Below, one piece after another: positions 44,051-52,401 of a stretch of DNA of 64,000 nt (position 1 is the first letter of the stretch; each line of letters begins with the position of its first letter). Origin of the DNA: Pirellula sp. (GTDB lineage: Bacteria > Planctomycetota > Planctomycetia > Pirellulales > PNKZ01); assembly GCA_013822735.1 (NCBI GenBank), contig PNKZ01000008.1, positions 124,001 to 188,000 of the forward strand, given 5' to 3'. The position numbers and the translations under genes were made by a program. The notes below the pieces were generated by a model that made no database searches, had not been told where the DNA came from, and saw only the letters and a list, made by a program, of their open reading frames with translations.

Positions 44051-45064
44051 GTGATCATCGTCATGCTCCCCCAGGTCGCCGATGCCGACCTGCAAGAATC
44101 GGTCCGCCTCGTCGAATCGCTCGGTATGAAGCCGCACGTGTTGTACGGCGTCGAACGCACCGTCATCGCCGCCGTCGGGCCCGAACGCGATGGGCTGAAA
44201 GAAGCGCTCGAGGCGGGCCCCGGCGTCGCCGAAGTGCTGCCGATCCTTGCACCGTATAAGATCGCCAGCCGCGAAGTGAAGAAGGAGACGTCCGTCGTCA
44301 CGGCGGGAAGCCTCTCGGTCGGCGGCAAGCAAATCGGCGTGATCGCCGGACCTTGCTCGGTCGAAAACGAAGAGCAAATCCTCAAGGCCGCGCACGGCGT
44401 GAAAGCCGCCGGCGCGACGGCCCTCCGCGGCGGAGCGTACAAGCCGCGCACCAGCCCCTATAGCTTCCAAGGTCTGAAAGAAGCCGGCCTGAAGCTGCTG
44501 GCCAAGGCCCGCGAAGCCACCGGCCTGGCGATCGTCACCGAAGTGCTCGCGACCGAAGACGTCGGCCTCGTGGCCGAATACGCCGACGTGCTGCAGATCG
44601 GCGCTCGCAACATGCAAAACTACCGGCTCTTGGAGGCGGTCGGCAAAACCGATCGCGCGGTCCTGCTGAAGCGCGGCCCGAGCGCGACGATGGAAGAGTT
44701 CCTCCTTGCCGCGGAATACGTGCTCGATGGCGGCAACTCGCAGGTGATGCTCTGCGAGCGCGGCATCCGCACGTTTGAAACGCACACTCGCTTCACGCTG
44801 CCGCTCGCGTCGGTGCCGTACTTGCAAACCAAGACGCATCTGCCGATCGTCGTCGACCCGAGCCACGGGACGGGCCACACCTACATGGTGCCGAGCATGA
44901 CGCTGGCGTCGATCGCGGCAGGCTGCGACGGCCTAATCCTGGAAGTGCATCACGACCCGGCCCACGCGGCGAGCGACGGCTACCAAACGTTGAGCCTCAC
45001 GCAATTCGCCGACGTCATGCAACGCGGCCGCAAAGTGGCGGAAGCGGTCGGCAAAACGATGTAG
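44051..45064 (+). CDS. aroF: 3-deoxy-7-phosphoheptulonate synthase (DAHP synthase, type I-beta)
   Basis: A 337-residue enzyme that joins phosphoenolpyruvate and erythrose 4-phosphate, the first step of aromatic amino-acid synthesis. An N-terminal ferredoxin-like regulatory domain (residues 1-70, [20 protein letters not shown]) is followed by the TIM barrel: [20 protein letters not shown] (metal Cys), [39 protein letters not shown] and [19 protein letters not shown]. This is the Thermotoga/Bacillus AroA(beta) layout. The GTG start has AAGGAG five bases upstream. The leader peptide and terminator in front point to attenuation by aromatic amino acids. No other aromatic pathway gene is adjacent. 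Confidence 0.95.
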   Translation: MIIVMLPQVADADLQESVRLVESLGMKPHVLYGVERTVIAAVGPERDGLKEALEAGPGVAEVLPILAPYKIASREVKKETSVVTAGSLSVGGKQIGVIAGPCSVENEEQILKAAHGVKAAGATALRGGAYKPRTSPYSFQGLKEAGLKLLAKAREATGLAIVTEVLATEDVGLVAEYADVLQIGARNMQNYRLLEAVGKTDRAVLLKRGPSATMEEFLLAAEYVLDGGNSQVMLCERGIRTFETHTRFTLPLASVPYLQTKTHLPIVVDPSHGTGHTYMVPSMTLASIAAGCDGLILEVHHDPAHAASDGYQTLSLTQFADVMQRGRKVAEAVGKTM

Positions 45065-45083
45065 TCCGCCGCACGGTTGGCGG
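45061..45083. repeat. degenerate copy of the AGTAGTCCGCCG repeat over the aroF stop
   Basis: GTAGTCCGCC-GCACGGTT-GGCGG forms a 5-bp stem and shares its first 11 bases with the repeats at 30767 and 30847. The aroF stop codon (45062-45064) lies inside it. Confidence 0.55.
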
Positions 45084-45084
45084 C

Positions 45085-45161
45085 ACAAGCAACGCGGCAT
45101 ACAATTCGACGCAAGTTCCCGTTTGACTACGTCCATTTAGCCGCGTTGCTTGTCAACGCGT
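45085..45161. repeat. 14-bp inverted repeat with an AGCCGCG-type palindrome
   Basis: Perfect arms ACAAGCAACGCGGC (45085-45098) and its complement (45140-45153) are separated by 41 bases. The right arm is part of CCATTTAGCC followed by the hairpin CGCGTTG-CTTGT-CAACGCG (45133-45161), a relative of the element at 5925-5952. It lies between aroF and the ABC gene. Confidence 0.7.
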
Positions 45162-45189
45162 GAAACGCACCCCACCGACGACTCGCACC

Positions 45190-45882
45190 ATGACGCAACT
45201 CGCCGTCGACAACGTCACGAAAGAATACCCGACGCGCGATCGGCCGCTGTCGGTACTGCGCGGCTGTTCGCTCGCGCTCGCCGCGGGTCAGAACGCCGCG
45301 ATTCTCGGCCCGAGCGGTTCCGGCAAAAGCACGCTGCTCTACATCATCGGCACGCTCGACTCGCCGACCGCCGGCCGCGTGACGCTCGACGGCGTCGATC
45401 CTTTCGGTCTCGGCGAAAAGGAACTGGCCGCGTTCCGCAACCGCCGCCTGGGCTTCGTGTTCCAAGACCATCACTTGCTGCCGCAATGCAGCGTGCTGGA
45501 AAACGTGCTGGTGCCGACCTTGGCCGATCCGCCGGCGGCGAAGGCTTCTGGTGACGCAAACGCCGCAGCCGATCGTGCCCGCGACTTGCTTAAGCGGGTC
45601 GGCCTCGGCGACCGGATGGACCACCGGCCGGCGGAAATCTCCGGCGGCGAACGGCAACGCGTGGCCATCGCCCGGGCGTTGATCCACAAGCCGGCGCTGC
45701 TGCTGGCGGACGAACCGACCGGCAATCTCGACCGGACCACCGCGACGCAAATCGGCGACCTGCTGCTGGAACTCCAGCGCGACGAAGGGACGATGCTGCT
45801 CGTGGTCACGCATAGCCTAGAACTCGCGGCCCGCTTCGAGCGCCGCTTCGAACTCGACGACGGCCACCTCAAGACGACTTAA
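45190..45882 (+). CDS. ABC transporter ATP-binding protein (LolD/MacB-like)
   Basis: A 230-residue ATPase. Walker A is GPSGSGKST, the Q-loop is in FVFQDHHLLPQ, the signature is SGGERQRVAIARAL, Walker B is LLLADEPTGNLD and the H-loop is VVTHS. The P-T-G-N-L-D stretch and the short length are typical of the LolD/MacB/FtsE group that works with FtsX-like permeases. The start at 45190 gives MTQLAVDNVTKEYPTR; a GTG ten codons earlier is possible. The permease gene follows after 11 bases, so the two form an operon. Confidence 0.93.
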   Translation: MTQLAVDNVTKEYPTRDRPLSVLRGCSLALAAGQNAAILGPSGSGKSTLLYIIGTLDSPTAGRVTLDGVDPFGLGEKELAAFRNRRLGFVFQDHHLLPQCSVLENVLVPTLADPPAAKASGDANAAADRARDLLKRVGLGDRMDHRPAEISGGERQRVAIARALIHKPALLLADEPTGNLDRTTATQIGDLLLELQRDEGTMLLVVTHSLELAARFERRFELDDGHLKTT

Positions 45883-45893
45883 GAGCTAGACGC

Positions 45894-48800
45894 ATGGAAA
45901 AGTCGTTCACCACCGGCCGTCTCATTCGCGATTCGTTGCGGCACCATCGCCGCATCCACATCGCCGTCGCGCTGGGCACCGCCGCGGCCACCGCGGTACT
46001 CACCGGCGCACTGCTCGTCGGCGACTCGATGCGCGGCAGCTTGAAGCACACGGCCCTCAGCCGGCTCGGCCCGTTCGATGAGGTACTCGTCTCCGACAAG
46101 CTCTTCCGTGCCGCCTTAGCCGACGATCTCATGCAAGCCCGAGCCGACGGGCACGAACTCGGCCAAGTCGAGCCCGCCATGATCCTCGACGGCAGCGTCA
46201 CCGCTCCCAACGCGAAAATGCACGCGGCGCATGTGACGCTGATCGGCTTGGTATCGCCTGGCGACTTTATGCCTAGTTTACAGAAAGGATATATCGTAAA
46301 GCCTGTTCATTGGCCCCTTGAAGACAATGAGATATTCCTTAACGAGCCGTTAGCGGAAGAACTCAGTGTCAAAGCAGGCGACGATGTCATCGTGCGACTG
46401 CCTGCGGTACAAAATGTTCCGGAAGAAAGCCCGTTGGGCCGCAAAACAGATACTGTAGCGAATACTTCACGATTGAAAGTGAAGTTTGTCTTCCCGGCCC
46501 GCGAATTCGGGGCCTTCAGTCTCCGTCCGAATCAACAAGTCACGAAGAACGCCTATCTCACTCTCAACGCGCTGAACAAGTTCCTCGACAAGACCGGCCG
46601 CGCTAATGCGCTGTTGGCCGTCGACTACCGCAAAATAGGTCAGGACTACGATTACGACGACGTCGACCTCCTGCGTCGATCTCATGAGAATTGGGTGAAG
46701 GCTCTCCATCCCAAGCTCAGCGACTACGGCCTTGCGTGGACCCAAACGAAGCCTGGCTATTTCAATCTCACCAGCGAACGCATGCTCTTCGATCCCGCGC
46801 TCGAAGCGGCTGTGCTGTCGACCTACAAAGAATACAAGCCGCAACTCGTCTTCACGTATCTGGCAAACACGATCGCGGCCGACGCGAAAGAGATTCCCTA
46901 TAGCACGATCGCGGCGCTCGACATGTCGGACGTCCTGCCGCTGGGGCCGTTTCGTACGCCCGACGGTGCCGCAATCGGCAAAATCGACGACGACGAAATC
47001 GTGCTCAGCCGCTGGGCATCGGAAGATCTCGGCGCAAAGGTCGGCGACGAGATTCGCATTGTTTATTTCCAGCCCGAGAGTACGCACTCGGAAGTCAAAG
47101 AGGCCGAAGCGAAGTTCAAGCTCAAGGCGATCGTAGACCTGAAGCCGAAGGACGACCCGTTCCTCACCCCCGACCTCACGCCGGAACTTCCCGGCGTTAC
47201 CGACAAGCTGAAAATGGGGGATTGGGATCCGCCGTTCCCCTACGACGGCAAACGCGTTCGCGAAAAAGACGAAAAGTATTGGGACGACTACCGCGCCACT
47301 CCCAAAGCCTTCGTCTCCTACGCCACCGGCAAGAAGCTCTGGGGAAGCCGGTTTGGCGACCTGACGTCGATTCGCATCGCCCCGCAGAGCGGCGTCACGG
47401 TCGAGTCGCTCTCGGCAAAGTTCCAGCCCGACCCCGCTTCGCTCGGCTTCGCGTTCCAACCGATTCGACTCCGCGCGATCGAGGCCTCGAGCGGCACCAC
47501 GCCGTTTGAGGGGCTCTTCCTCGGGTTCAGCTTCTTCATCATCGCCGCCGCCGTGATGCTCACGATGCTGCTCTTCAAGCTCGGCGTGGAACAACGGGCA
47601 GCAGAAGTCGGTCTCATGTTGGCCCTGGGGCTGGGGCTCAAGCGCGTTTCGCGATTGCTGCTCGTCGAGGGAACCATCGTCGCGGCGATCGGTGCGGCCG
47701 TCGGCACGGCACTCGGAGTCGGCTACGCTTGGCTCATGCTCGCCGGGCTGCGTACGCTCTGGCTCGACGCCGTCACCGTGCCGTTCCTTACGCTTTACGT
47801 CACCCCCAAGAGCCTGGCCATCGGCTACGTCACCGGCGTCATTGTGTCGCTCGTCGCCATTTGGTGGTCGCTCCGCTCGCTGCGGCGTTTGTCGGTCCGG
47901 CGGTTGCTGGCAAACCAAGCGGCCGAGAGCGATCTCGTGCCGGTCGCCGCGTCGGCGGAACGCCACAGAGGGCGTTCCCTACAGATGGGCGCGATTCTCC
48001 AATGGGGTTCGCTCACCCTGGCCGCGTGCGTGGCCGGCATGGCAATGTCCCTCCAAGACCAAGCCCAAGTCGGCGCCTTCTTCGGCTCGGCGGCTCTGGT
48101 GCTCACCGGCTTGCTCACGCTCTTGCGCCGTCGCTTGGCCGCCGCTCGATTCGGGTCGCTCGTCAATCCCGGCCCGGGCCGCATCGCACTCTTGGCCGTT
48201 CGCAACGCCGGGCGCAATCCCGGCCGGAGCACGCTCACGATCGGCCTCGTCGCCTCGGCGGCTTTCCTCATCGTCGGTGTCAGTGCGTTTCGCCTCGCGC
48301 CGCCGAGCAGTTACCTCGAAAAGTCGAGCGGCACCGGCGGCTTCGCGCTCGTCGCACAAAGCGACCTTTCGATCCTGCCCGACTTGAACACCGAAGCCGG
48401 TCAGATCGACTTGAACCTTTCCGACGCCGACATCGCCGCAATGGCGGGCACGAAGACCTATCCGTTTCGCTTCCGCGCCGGCGATGATGCGAGTTGCTTG
48501 AACCTCTACCAAACCGAACAACCGCGCGTGCTCGGCGCGAGCGACAAGTTCGTCGAACGTGGCGGCTTCAGCTGGGCCGGCACCGACGCCAACAACGACG
48601 CCGAACGCGCGAACCCTTGGCTCATGCTGCGTCGCAAAACGGCGATCAACTCCAACGCCCGCGAAATGATTCCCTACCAAGACTTCCCGGACGAAGTCCC
48701 CGTGGTGCTCGACCAAGCGACGGCGATTTACAGCCTGCACCTCTCCGGCGTCGGCGCCACGTTCTCCATGCAGAACGGCTTGAATCAAACCGTGCGGATG

Positions 48801-49412
48801 CGCGTCGTCGGACTCTTGAGCAACAGCATCCTGCAAGGAAGCCTCGTCATTCACGACGATCACTTCAAGCGCCATTTTCCCGAAGTCGGCGGCTATCGCT
48901 ACTTCCTCATCGAAACCACGCCGGAGCACGAAGCGGCCGTCACGAAAACTTTAGAGAGCGCCCTTGGCGATTTCGGTTTCGACGCGCAGCGCACCGATCA
49001 AATCCTCACCGCGTTCCTCGCCGTGCAGAATACGTATCTTTCCACCTTTCAAAGCCTCGGCGGTCTCGGGCTCTTGCTGGGCACGTTCGGTTTGGCCGTC
49101 GTGCAACTGCGCAACGTACTCGAGCGGCGCGGCGAGATGGCGTTGCTCCGCGCCGTCGGTTTGCGGAACTCTCTTCTCGGACGGCTGGTGTTTTGGGAGA
49201 ACCTGGCGTTGCTCGTCGGCGGCCTCGGCTGCGGCACGTTGGCGGCGGCGACGGCCGTGTTGCCGCACGCCTTGCTCGGCGGCGCAAGCGTCCCCTGGTT
49301 GGAACTTGGCGCGACGCTCGGCGTCGTGCTCATCGTCGGCCTGTTGGCCGGCGCCGTCGTCGTGCGATCGGTGCTGCGCATGCCGATCCTCGGTACGTTG
49401 CGGGGCGACTGA
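45894..49412 (+). CDS. large FtsX-like ABC transporter permease
   Basis: A 1172-residue permease, large for the family. One membrane helix is near the N-terminus (IHIAVALGTAAATAVLTGAL), followed by a long periplasmic domain of about 490 residues. The first FtsX domain covers about residues 545-670 (LFLGFSFFIIAAAVMLTMLL, LMLALGLGLKRVSRLLLVEG). A second helix bundle, a second periplasmic part, and a C-terminal FtsX domain (FQSLGGLGLLLGTFGLAVVQ, LERRGEMALLRAVGLRNSLL) follow. This is a fused, duplicated MacB/LolCE-like layout. It probably exports lipoproteins, peptides or envelope parts. A 32-nt interspersed repeat is read in frame at about residues 688-698, and about 46250-46490 is visibly less GC-rich than the rest. 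Confidence 0.88.
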   Translation: MEKSFTTGRLIRDSLRHHRRIHIAVALGTAAATAVLTGALLVGDSMRGSLKHTALSRLGPFDEVLVSDKLFRAALADDLMQARADGHELGQVEPAMILDGSVTAPNAKMHAAHVTLIGLVSPGDFMPSLQKGYIVKPVHWPLEDNEIFLNEPLAEELSVKAGDDVIVRLPAVQNVPEESPLGRKTDTVANTSRLKVKFVFPAREFGAFSLRPNQQVTKNAYLTLNALNKFLDKTGRANALLAVDYRKIGQDYDYDDVDLLRRSHENWVKALHPKLSDYGLAWTQTKPGYFNLTSERMLFDPALEAAVLSTYKEYKPQLVFTYLANTIAADAKEIPYSTIAALDMSDVLPLGPFRTPDGAAIGKIDDDEIVLSRWASEDLGAKVGDEIRIVYFQPESTHSEVKEAEAKFKLKAIVDLKPKDDPFLTPDLTPELPGVTDKLKMGDWDPPFPYDGKRVREKDEKYWDDYRATPKAFVSYATGKKLWGSRFGDLTSIRIAPQSGVTVESLSAKFQPDPASLGFAFQPIRLRAIEASSGTTPFEGLFLGFSFFIIAAAVMLTMLLFKLGVEQRAAEVGLMLALGLGLKRVSRLLLVEGTIVAAIGAAVGTALGVGYAWLMLAGLRTLWLDAVTVPFLTLYVTPKSLAIGYVTGVIVSLVAIWWSLRSLRRLSVRRLLANQAAESDLVPVAASAERHRGRSLQMGAILQWGSLTLAACVAGMAMSLQDQAQVGAFFGSAALVLTGLLTLLRRRLAAARFGSLVNPGPGRIALLAVRNAGRNPGRSTLTIGLVASAAFLIVGVSAFRLAPPSSYLEKSSGTGGFALVAQSDLSILPDLNTEAGQIDLNLSDADIAAMAGTKTYPFRFRAGDDASCLNLYQTEQPRVLGASDKFVERGGFSWAGTDANNDAERANPWLMLRRKTAINSNAREMIPYQDFPDEVPVVLDQATAIYSLHLSGVGATFSMQNGLNQTVRMRVVGLLSNSILQGSLVIHDDHFKRHFPEVGGYRYFLIETTPEHEAAVTKTLESALGDFGFDAQRTDQILTAFLAVQNTYLSTFQSLGGLGLLLGTFGLAVVQLRNVLERRGEMALLRAVGLRNSLLGRLVFWENLALLVGGLGCGTLAAATAVLPHALLGGASVPWLELGATLGVVLIVGLLAGAVVVRSVLRMPILGTLRGD
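47954..47985. repeat. 32-nt palindromic repeat, copy 2, inside a coding region
   Basis: Identical over 32 bases to 31278-31309. Here it encodes AERHRGRSLQ in the cytoplasmic or loop segment between the two permease halves. Confidence 0.9.
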
Positions 49413-49515
49413 GCCGGCCAAAACCGGCACTTCACGCACCCCGCGTTTCGAGTAAACTGTACCGCTCTCGATTCGCTTATTGCCCGTACAACTTGCACCT
49501 GCCCGAGGCTCGTCG

Positions 49516-50517
49516 ATGCGTGAAATTATCATGGTTCTTGGTTCGATCGCGCTCACGGCCGTTTGCTGGGGCGTTTACGGGCCGATCATGCGCAACGGCC
49601 AGGCCGCGATGTCGGGCAGTCACTTGTTGCCGTTCATTTGGGTCGGCTTGGCCTATTGCGTGATCGCGGTCGTCGCACCGGCGATTCTCATGCGGCTCTG
49701 GGGCGAAAAAGGAAGCTGGACCGTCACCGGCTTCGTCTGGAGTTTCGTCGCCGGCGTAGCGGGAGCACTCGGCGCGCTCGGCATCATTCTGGCCTTCACC
49801 TACGGCGGCAGTCCGATCTACGTAATGCCGCTCGTGTTCGGCGGTGCGCCCGTTGTGAACACGTTCACGTCGATGTACATGTCGAAGTCATACAAGAATG
49901 CGAGCCCGCTCTTCTTCGCGGGGCTGATCCTCGTCGTGGTCGGCGCCCTCTGCGTGCTGATCTTTAAGCCGTCGACCGGCCCGGCGCCGGGAGGACAAGG
50001 CGTAGTGAGCCACGCGGTGCGCATGCTCGAAGTGGGCCTATCGATCGGGCTCACCGTCATCTCCTGGGGCGTCTACGGCCCGATTTTGCACAAAGGGCAG
50101 ATGCTCATGCAAGGGAGCCGGCTCCGGCCGCTCATTTGCGTCGGCTTGGCGTACTTCGCAGTGGCCGTCGTCGTTACCGCGGGAATCATTCAAGTCATCG
50201 AAGGTTCCGACCATTGGGACCTGATGTCGACGACCGGTTCGCTCTGGAGCTTCGCCGGCGGCGCGGCCGGCGCCGTCGGGGCGCTCGGCATCATCTTGGC
50301 GTTCACCTTCGGCGGGAAGCCGACCTACGTCATGCCGTTGGTGTTCGGCGGCGCGCCGGTCATTAATACGCTGGTGACCATCGGCCCGGGCGTAGCGAAC
50401 GGCACAATCGGCGCGATCAGCCCGCTCTTTTTCGCGGGGCTCATCATCGTGATCGCCGGCGCGGCAACGGTCCTCGTGTTCGCCCCCAAGGGAGCGCCGC
50501 ACGGCGCAGCCAAATGA
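49516..50517 (+). CDS. membrane transporter with internal duplication (EamA/DMT-like)
   Basis: A 333-residue protein with about ten membrane helices in two homologous halves. Half 1 (about 6-165) has TAVCWGVYGPIMRNGQAAMS and GALGALGIILAFTYGGSPIY then VMPLVFGGAPVVNTFTS. Half 2 (about 172-325) repeats TVISWGVYGPILHKGQMLMQ and GAVGALGIILAFTFGGKPTY then VMPLVFGGAPVINTLVT. The WGVYGP and VMPLVFGGAPV motifs are nearly identical in both halves. The fold suggests a drug/metabolite-type carrier, but the substrate is unknown. The stop overlaps the sulfatase start (ATGA). Confidence 0.75.
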   Translation: MREIIMVLGSIALTAVCWGVYGPIMRNGQAAMSGSHLLPFIWVGLAYCVIAVVAPAILMRLWGEKGSWTVTGFVWSFVAGVAGALGALGIILAFTYGGSPIYVMPLVFGGAPVVNTFTSMYMSKSYKNASPLFFAGLILVVVGALCVLIFKPSTGPAPGGQGVVSHAVRMLEVGLSIGLTVISWGVYGPILHKGQMLMQGSRLRPLICVGLAYFAVAVVVTAGIIQVIEGSDHWDLMSTTGSLWSFAGGAAGAVGALGIILAFTFGGKPTYVMPLVFGGAPVINTLVTIGPGVANGTIGAISPLFFAGLIIVIAGAATVLVFAPKGAPHGAAK

Positions 50518-51986
50518 CCGCGGATTCTCACCACAGAGGCACGGAGACCCAGAGGAGGAGCCCGAGAACGAGCCCCGTTTCTCGCCTTTTCCTTCTTTTC
50601 TCCGCGACTCTGTGCCTCTGTGGTGAAGCCTTTGGAAGAGATCGGCCGAACGTCGTCCTGATTCTTTGCGATAATCTCGGCTACGGCGACATCGGCTGCT
50701 ACGGCTCGAAGCTCCATCGCACGCCGGCCCTCGACAAGATGGCGGCGGAAGGACGCAAGTTCACGCACTTTTATTCCGCCTCGGGCGTTTGCTCGCCGTC
50801 GCGTGCGGCGTTGATGACCGGTTGTTACCCGCTCCGTATCGGCCTGCATCACAACGATATCGATGGCGCCGTTCTGCGACCGCTCGATCACCTCGGCATC
50901 TCCGCCGACGAGTTCACGCTGGCGGAAGTCTTCAAAGCTCAAGGGTATGCGACCAAGGCAATAGGCAAATGGCACCTCGGCGACCAACCGCCGTTTCTGC
51001 CGACGCGGCATGGCTTCGACGACTACTTCGGCATCCCGTACAGCGAAGACATGACGGCCGACAAAGTGCCCGGCTGGCCGGAGTTGCCGCTGTTGCGCGG
51101 CGAGCGCGTCGTTGAGGCGCCGCCCGATCGCGACTTACTTACGCAGCGTTACACGCAGGAAGCGGTCGAATTTATCACCGCGCACCGCGAGAAGCCGTTC
51201 TTCCTTTACTTCCCGGAAGCTACGCCCGGCAGCGAAAAGCAATCTTTCGCCTCGCCGGCGTTCAAAGGCAAATCGAAGAACGGACTCTTCGGCGACGCCG
51301 TAGAAGAGCTCGATTGGTCCGCCGATCAGATTCTTCAAACTCTGCAGAAGCTGGGGCTCGACGAACGGACACTGGTCATCTGGACGAGCGATAACGGCGC
51401 CGTGCTGCGCAATCCGCCGCAAGGCTCCAACGCGCCGCTCGGCGGCTGGGGGTACTCGACCAACGAAGGAGGCCAGCGGATGCCGTGCCTCATGCGTTGG
51501 ACGGGCCGTATCGCGCCGGGCACGGAGTGCGCGGAACTTGCCACGATGATGGATCTGCTGCCGACTCTGGCGAAGCTCATCGGCACGGAGCTTCCGAGCG
51601 ACCGCACAATCGACGGCCGCGACATCGGCTCGCTCATGCTGGGCGACGGCACGGCGCGCTCGCCGCACGAGTTCTTCTACTTCTACCAGCGCGATCAGCT
51701 GCAGGCCGTACGCTCGGGCCGCTGGAAGCTGCACTTGGCCCTAGAGAAGCCGCTTCGAGCAAAGCAGGGGACCAAGCCGCGCGCGGCGGCCTTGTACGAC
51801 GTCGTCGCCGACCCGAGCGAAACGACCGACCGCATTGCCGAACATCCGGATGTCGTTGCTCGGCTCGAAGCCGCGGCCGCGCGGGCTCGCGACGATCTCG
51901 GCGACCAAGGTCGCACGGGCCGGAACGTGCGCAAGCCGGGCTTCGTTGAAAGCCCCACGCCGCGCGTGCTTGGGGCAAGCCGATGA
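50514..51986 (+). CDS. exported sulfatase (formylglycine type)
   Basis: A 490-residue sulfatase. The metal and substrate residues are in RPNVVLILCDNLGYGDIGCY. The formylglycine motif is Cys93-Ser-Pro-Ser-Arg in GVCSPSRAALMTG, so maturation needs an FGE-type enzyme. Further conserved blocks are IGKWHLG, WTSDNGA and the C-terminal RSGRWKLHL. A signal peptide lies at about 23-40 (SRLFLLFSATLCLCGEAFG), but both this and the preceding residues are encoded by an interspersed inverted repeat. The gene starts inside the stop of the upstream permease gene. Likely role: desulfation of algal polysaccharides, by analogy with other planctomycetes. Confidence 0.92.
   Translation: MTADSHHRGTETQRRSPRTSPVSRLFLLFSATLCLCGEAFGRDRPNVVLILCDNLGYGDIGCYGSKLHRTPALDKMAAEGRKFTHFYSASGVCSPSRAALMTGCYPLRIGLHHNDIDGAVLRPLDHLGISADEFTLAEVFKAQGYATKAIGKWHLGDQPPFLPTRHGFDDYFGIPYSEDMTADKVPGWPELPLLRGERVVEAPPDRDLLTQRYTQEAVEFITAHREKPFFLYFPEATPGSEKQSFASPAFKGKSKNGLFGDAVEELDWSADQILQTLQKLGLDERTLVIWTSDNGAVLRNPPQGSNAPLGGWGYSTNEGGQRMPCLMRWTGRIAPGTECAELATMMDLLPTLAKLIGTELPSDRTIDGRDIGSLMLGDGTARSPHEFFYFYQRDQLQAVRSGRWKLHLALEKPLRAKQGTKPRAAALYDVVADPSETTDRIAEHPDVVARLEAAAARARDDLGDQGRTGRNVRKPGFVESPTPRVLGASR
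50528..50627. repeat. inverted repeat encoding the sulfatase signal peptide
   Basis: The left arm TCACCACAGAGGCACGGAG (50528-50546) pairs with 50608-50626, 18 of 19 bases. A third related copy is at 52355-52386. The element type (CACCACRGAGGCACRGAG) recurs in many bacteria as a dispersed repeat. It covers codons 5-38 of the sulfatase gene. Confidence 0.8.
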
Positions 51987-52330
51987 CGCCCGACGAAGCG
52001 ATGCATCGCGTCGATGAACTGCTGAGCCACGTCTGGATGGTACGGACGTTCCTCAAGCACAGCGAAGAGGCCGAAGAGGACGACGAACTGATGGAAATCG
52101 TGCGCGACCTCTACGACTACACGCTCGCGCTCGGCGCACCCTGGAACGAAAAGAACTCGGCCGAGTATCTGAGGCAGGCCCGCAAGAAACTTGCCAAGCT
52201 CCGCGCGGCGACGGAGCGCTTCGAAAAGCTCCAACCGGAGATTTCGACGCACACAAACTTCCAGATGGCGGCAAGGTCGTTAAGAGCGGCGGTTCGCGAG
52301 GCTGAGATGATCTTGAGTAGTGCAAACTAA
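51983..52330 (+). CDS. small conserved-looking helical protein
   Basis: A 115-residue all-helical protein: MTPDEAMHRVDELLSHVWMV then RTFLKHSEEAEEDDELMEIV and RQARKKLAKLRAATERFEKL. No membrane helix or signal. The start overlaps the sulfatase stop by 4 bases (ATGA), so it is translated in the same operon. I recall similar small proteins in planctomycetes but no function. Confidence 0.7.
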   Translation: MTPDEAMHRVDELLSHVWMVRTFLKHSEEAEEDDELMEIVRDLYDYTLALGAPWNEKNSAEYLRQARKKLAKLRAATERFEKLQPEISTHTNFQMAARSLRAAVREAEMILSSAN

Positions 52331-52354
52331 AGATTGCAAATTGCAATCATCCGC

Positions 52355-52386
52355 CTTCTCCGCGTCCTCCGTGCCTCCGTGGTGAA
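52355..52386. repeat. half copy of the CACCACGGAGGCACGGAG repeat
   Basis: CTTCTCCGCGTCCTCCGTGC and the following CTCCGTGGTGAA match 50595-50627 with a few changes. It lies between the small helical gene and the 3' end of queE. Confidence 0.75.
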
Positions 52387-52401
52387 TGACCGCTTTCGAA
52401 A

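Noticed and set aside
43686-44054. 122-codon frame through the aroF leader
   Set aside because: It is in another frame than the aromatic leader, crosses the terminator stem and has no domain; it overlaps the end of the upstream gene.
46467-47966. 499-codon minus-strand frame
   Set aside because: Antisense to the ABC permease; no ribosome-binding site and no motif.
48494-49663. 389-codon plus-strand frame overlapping the permease end
   Set aside because: An Arg-rich alternate frame of the permease gene without coding features.
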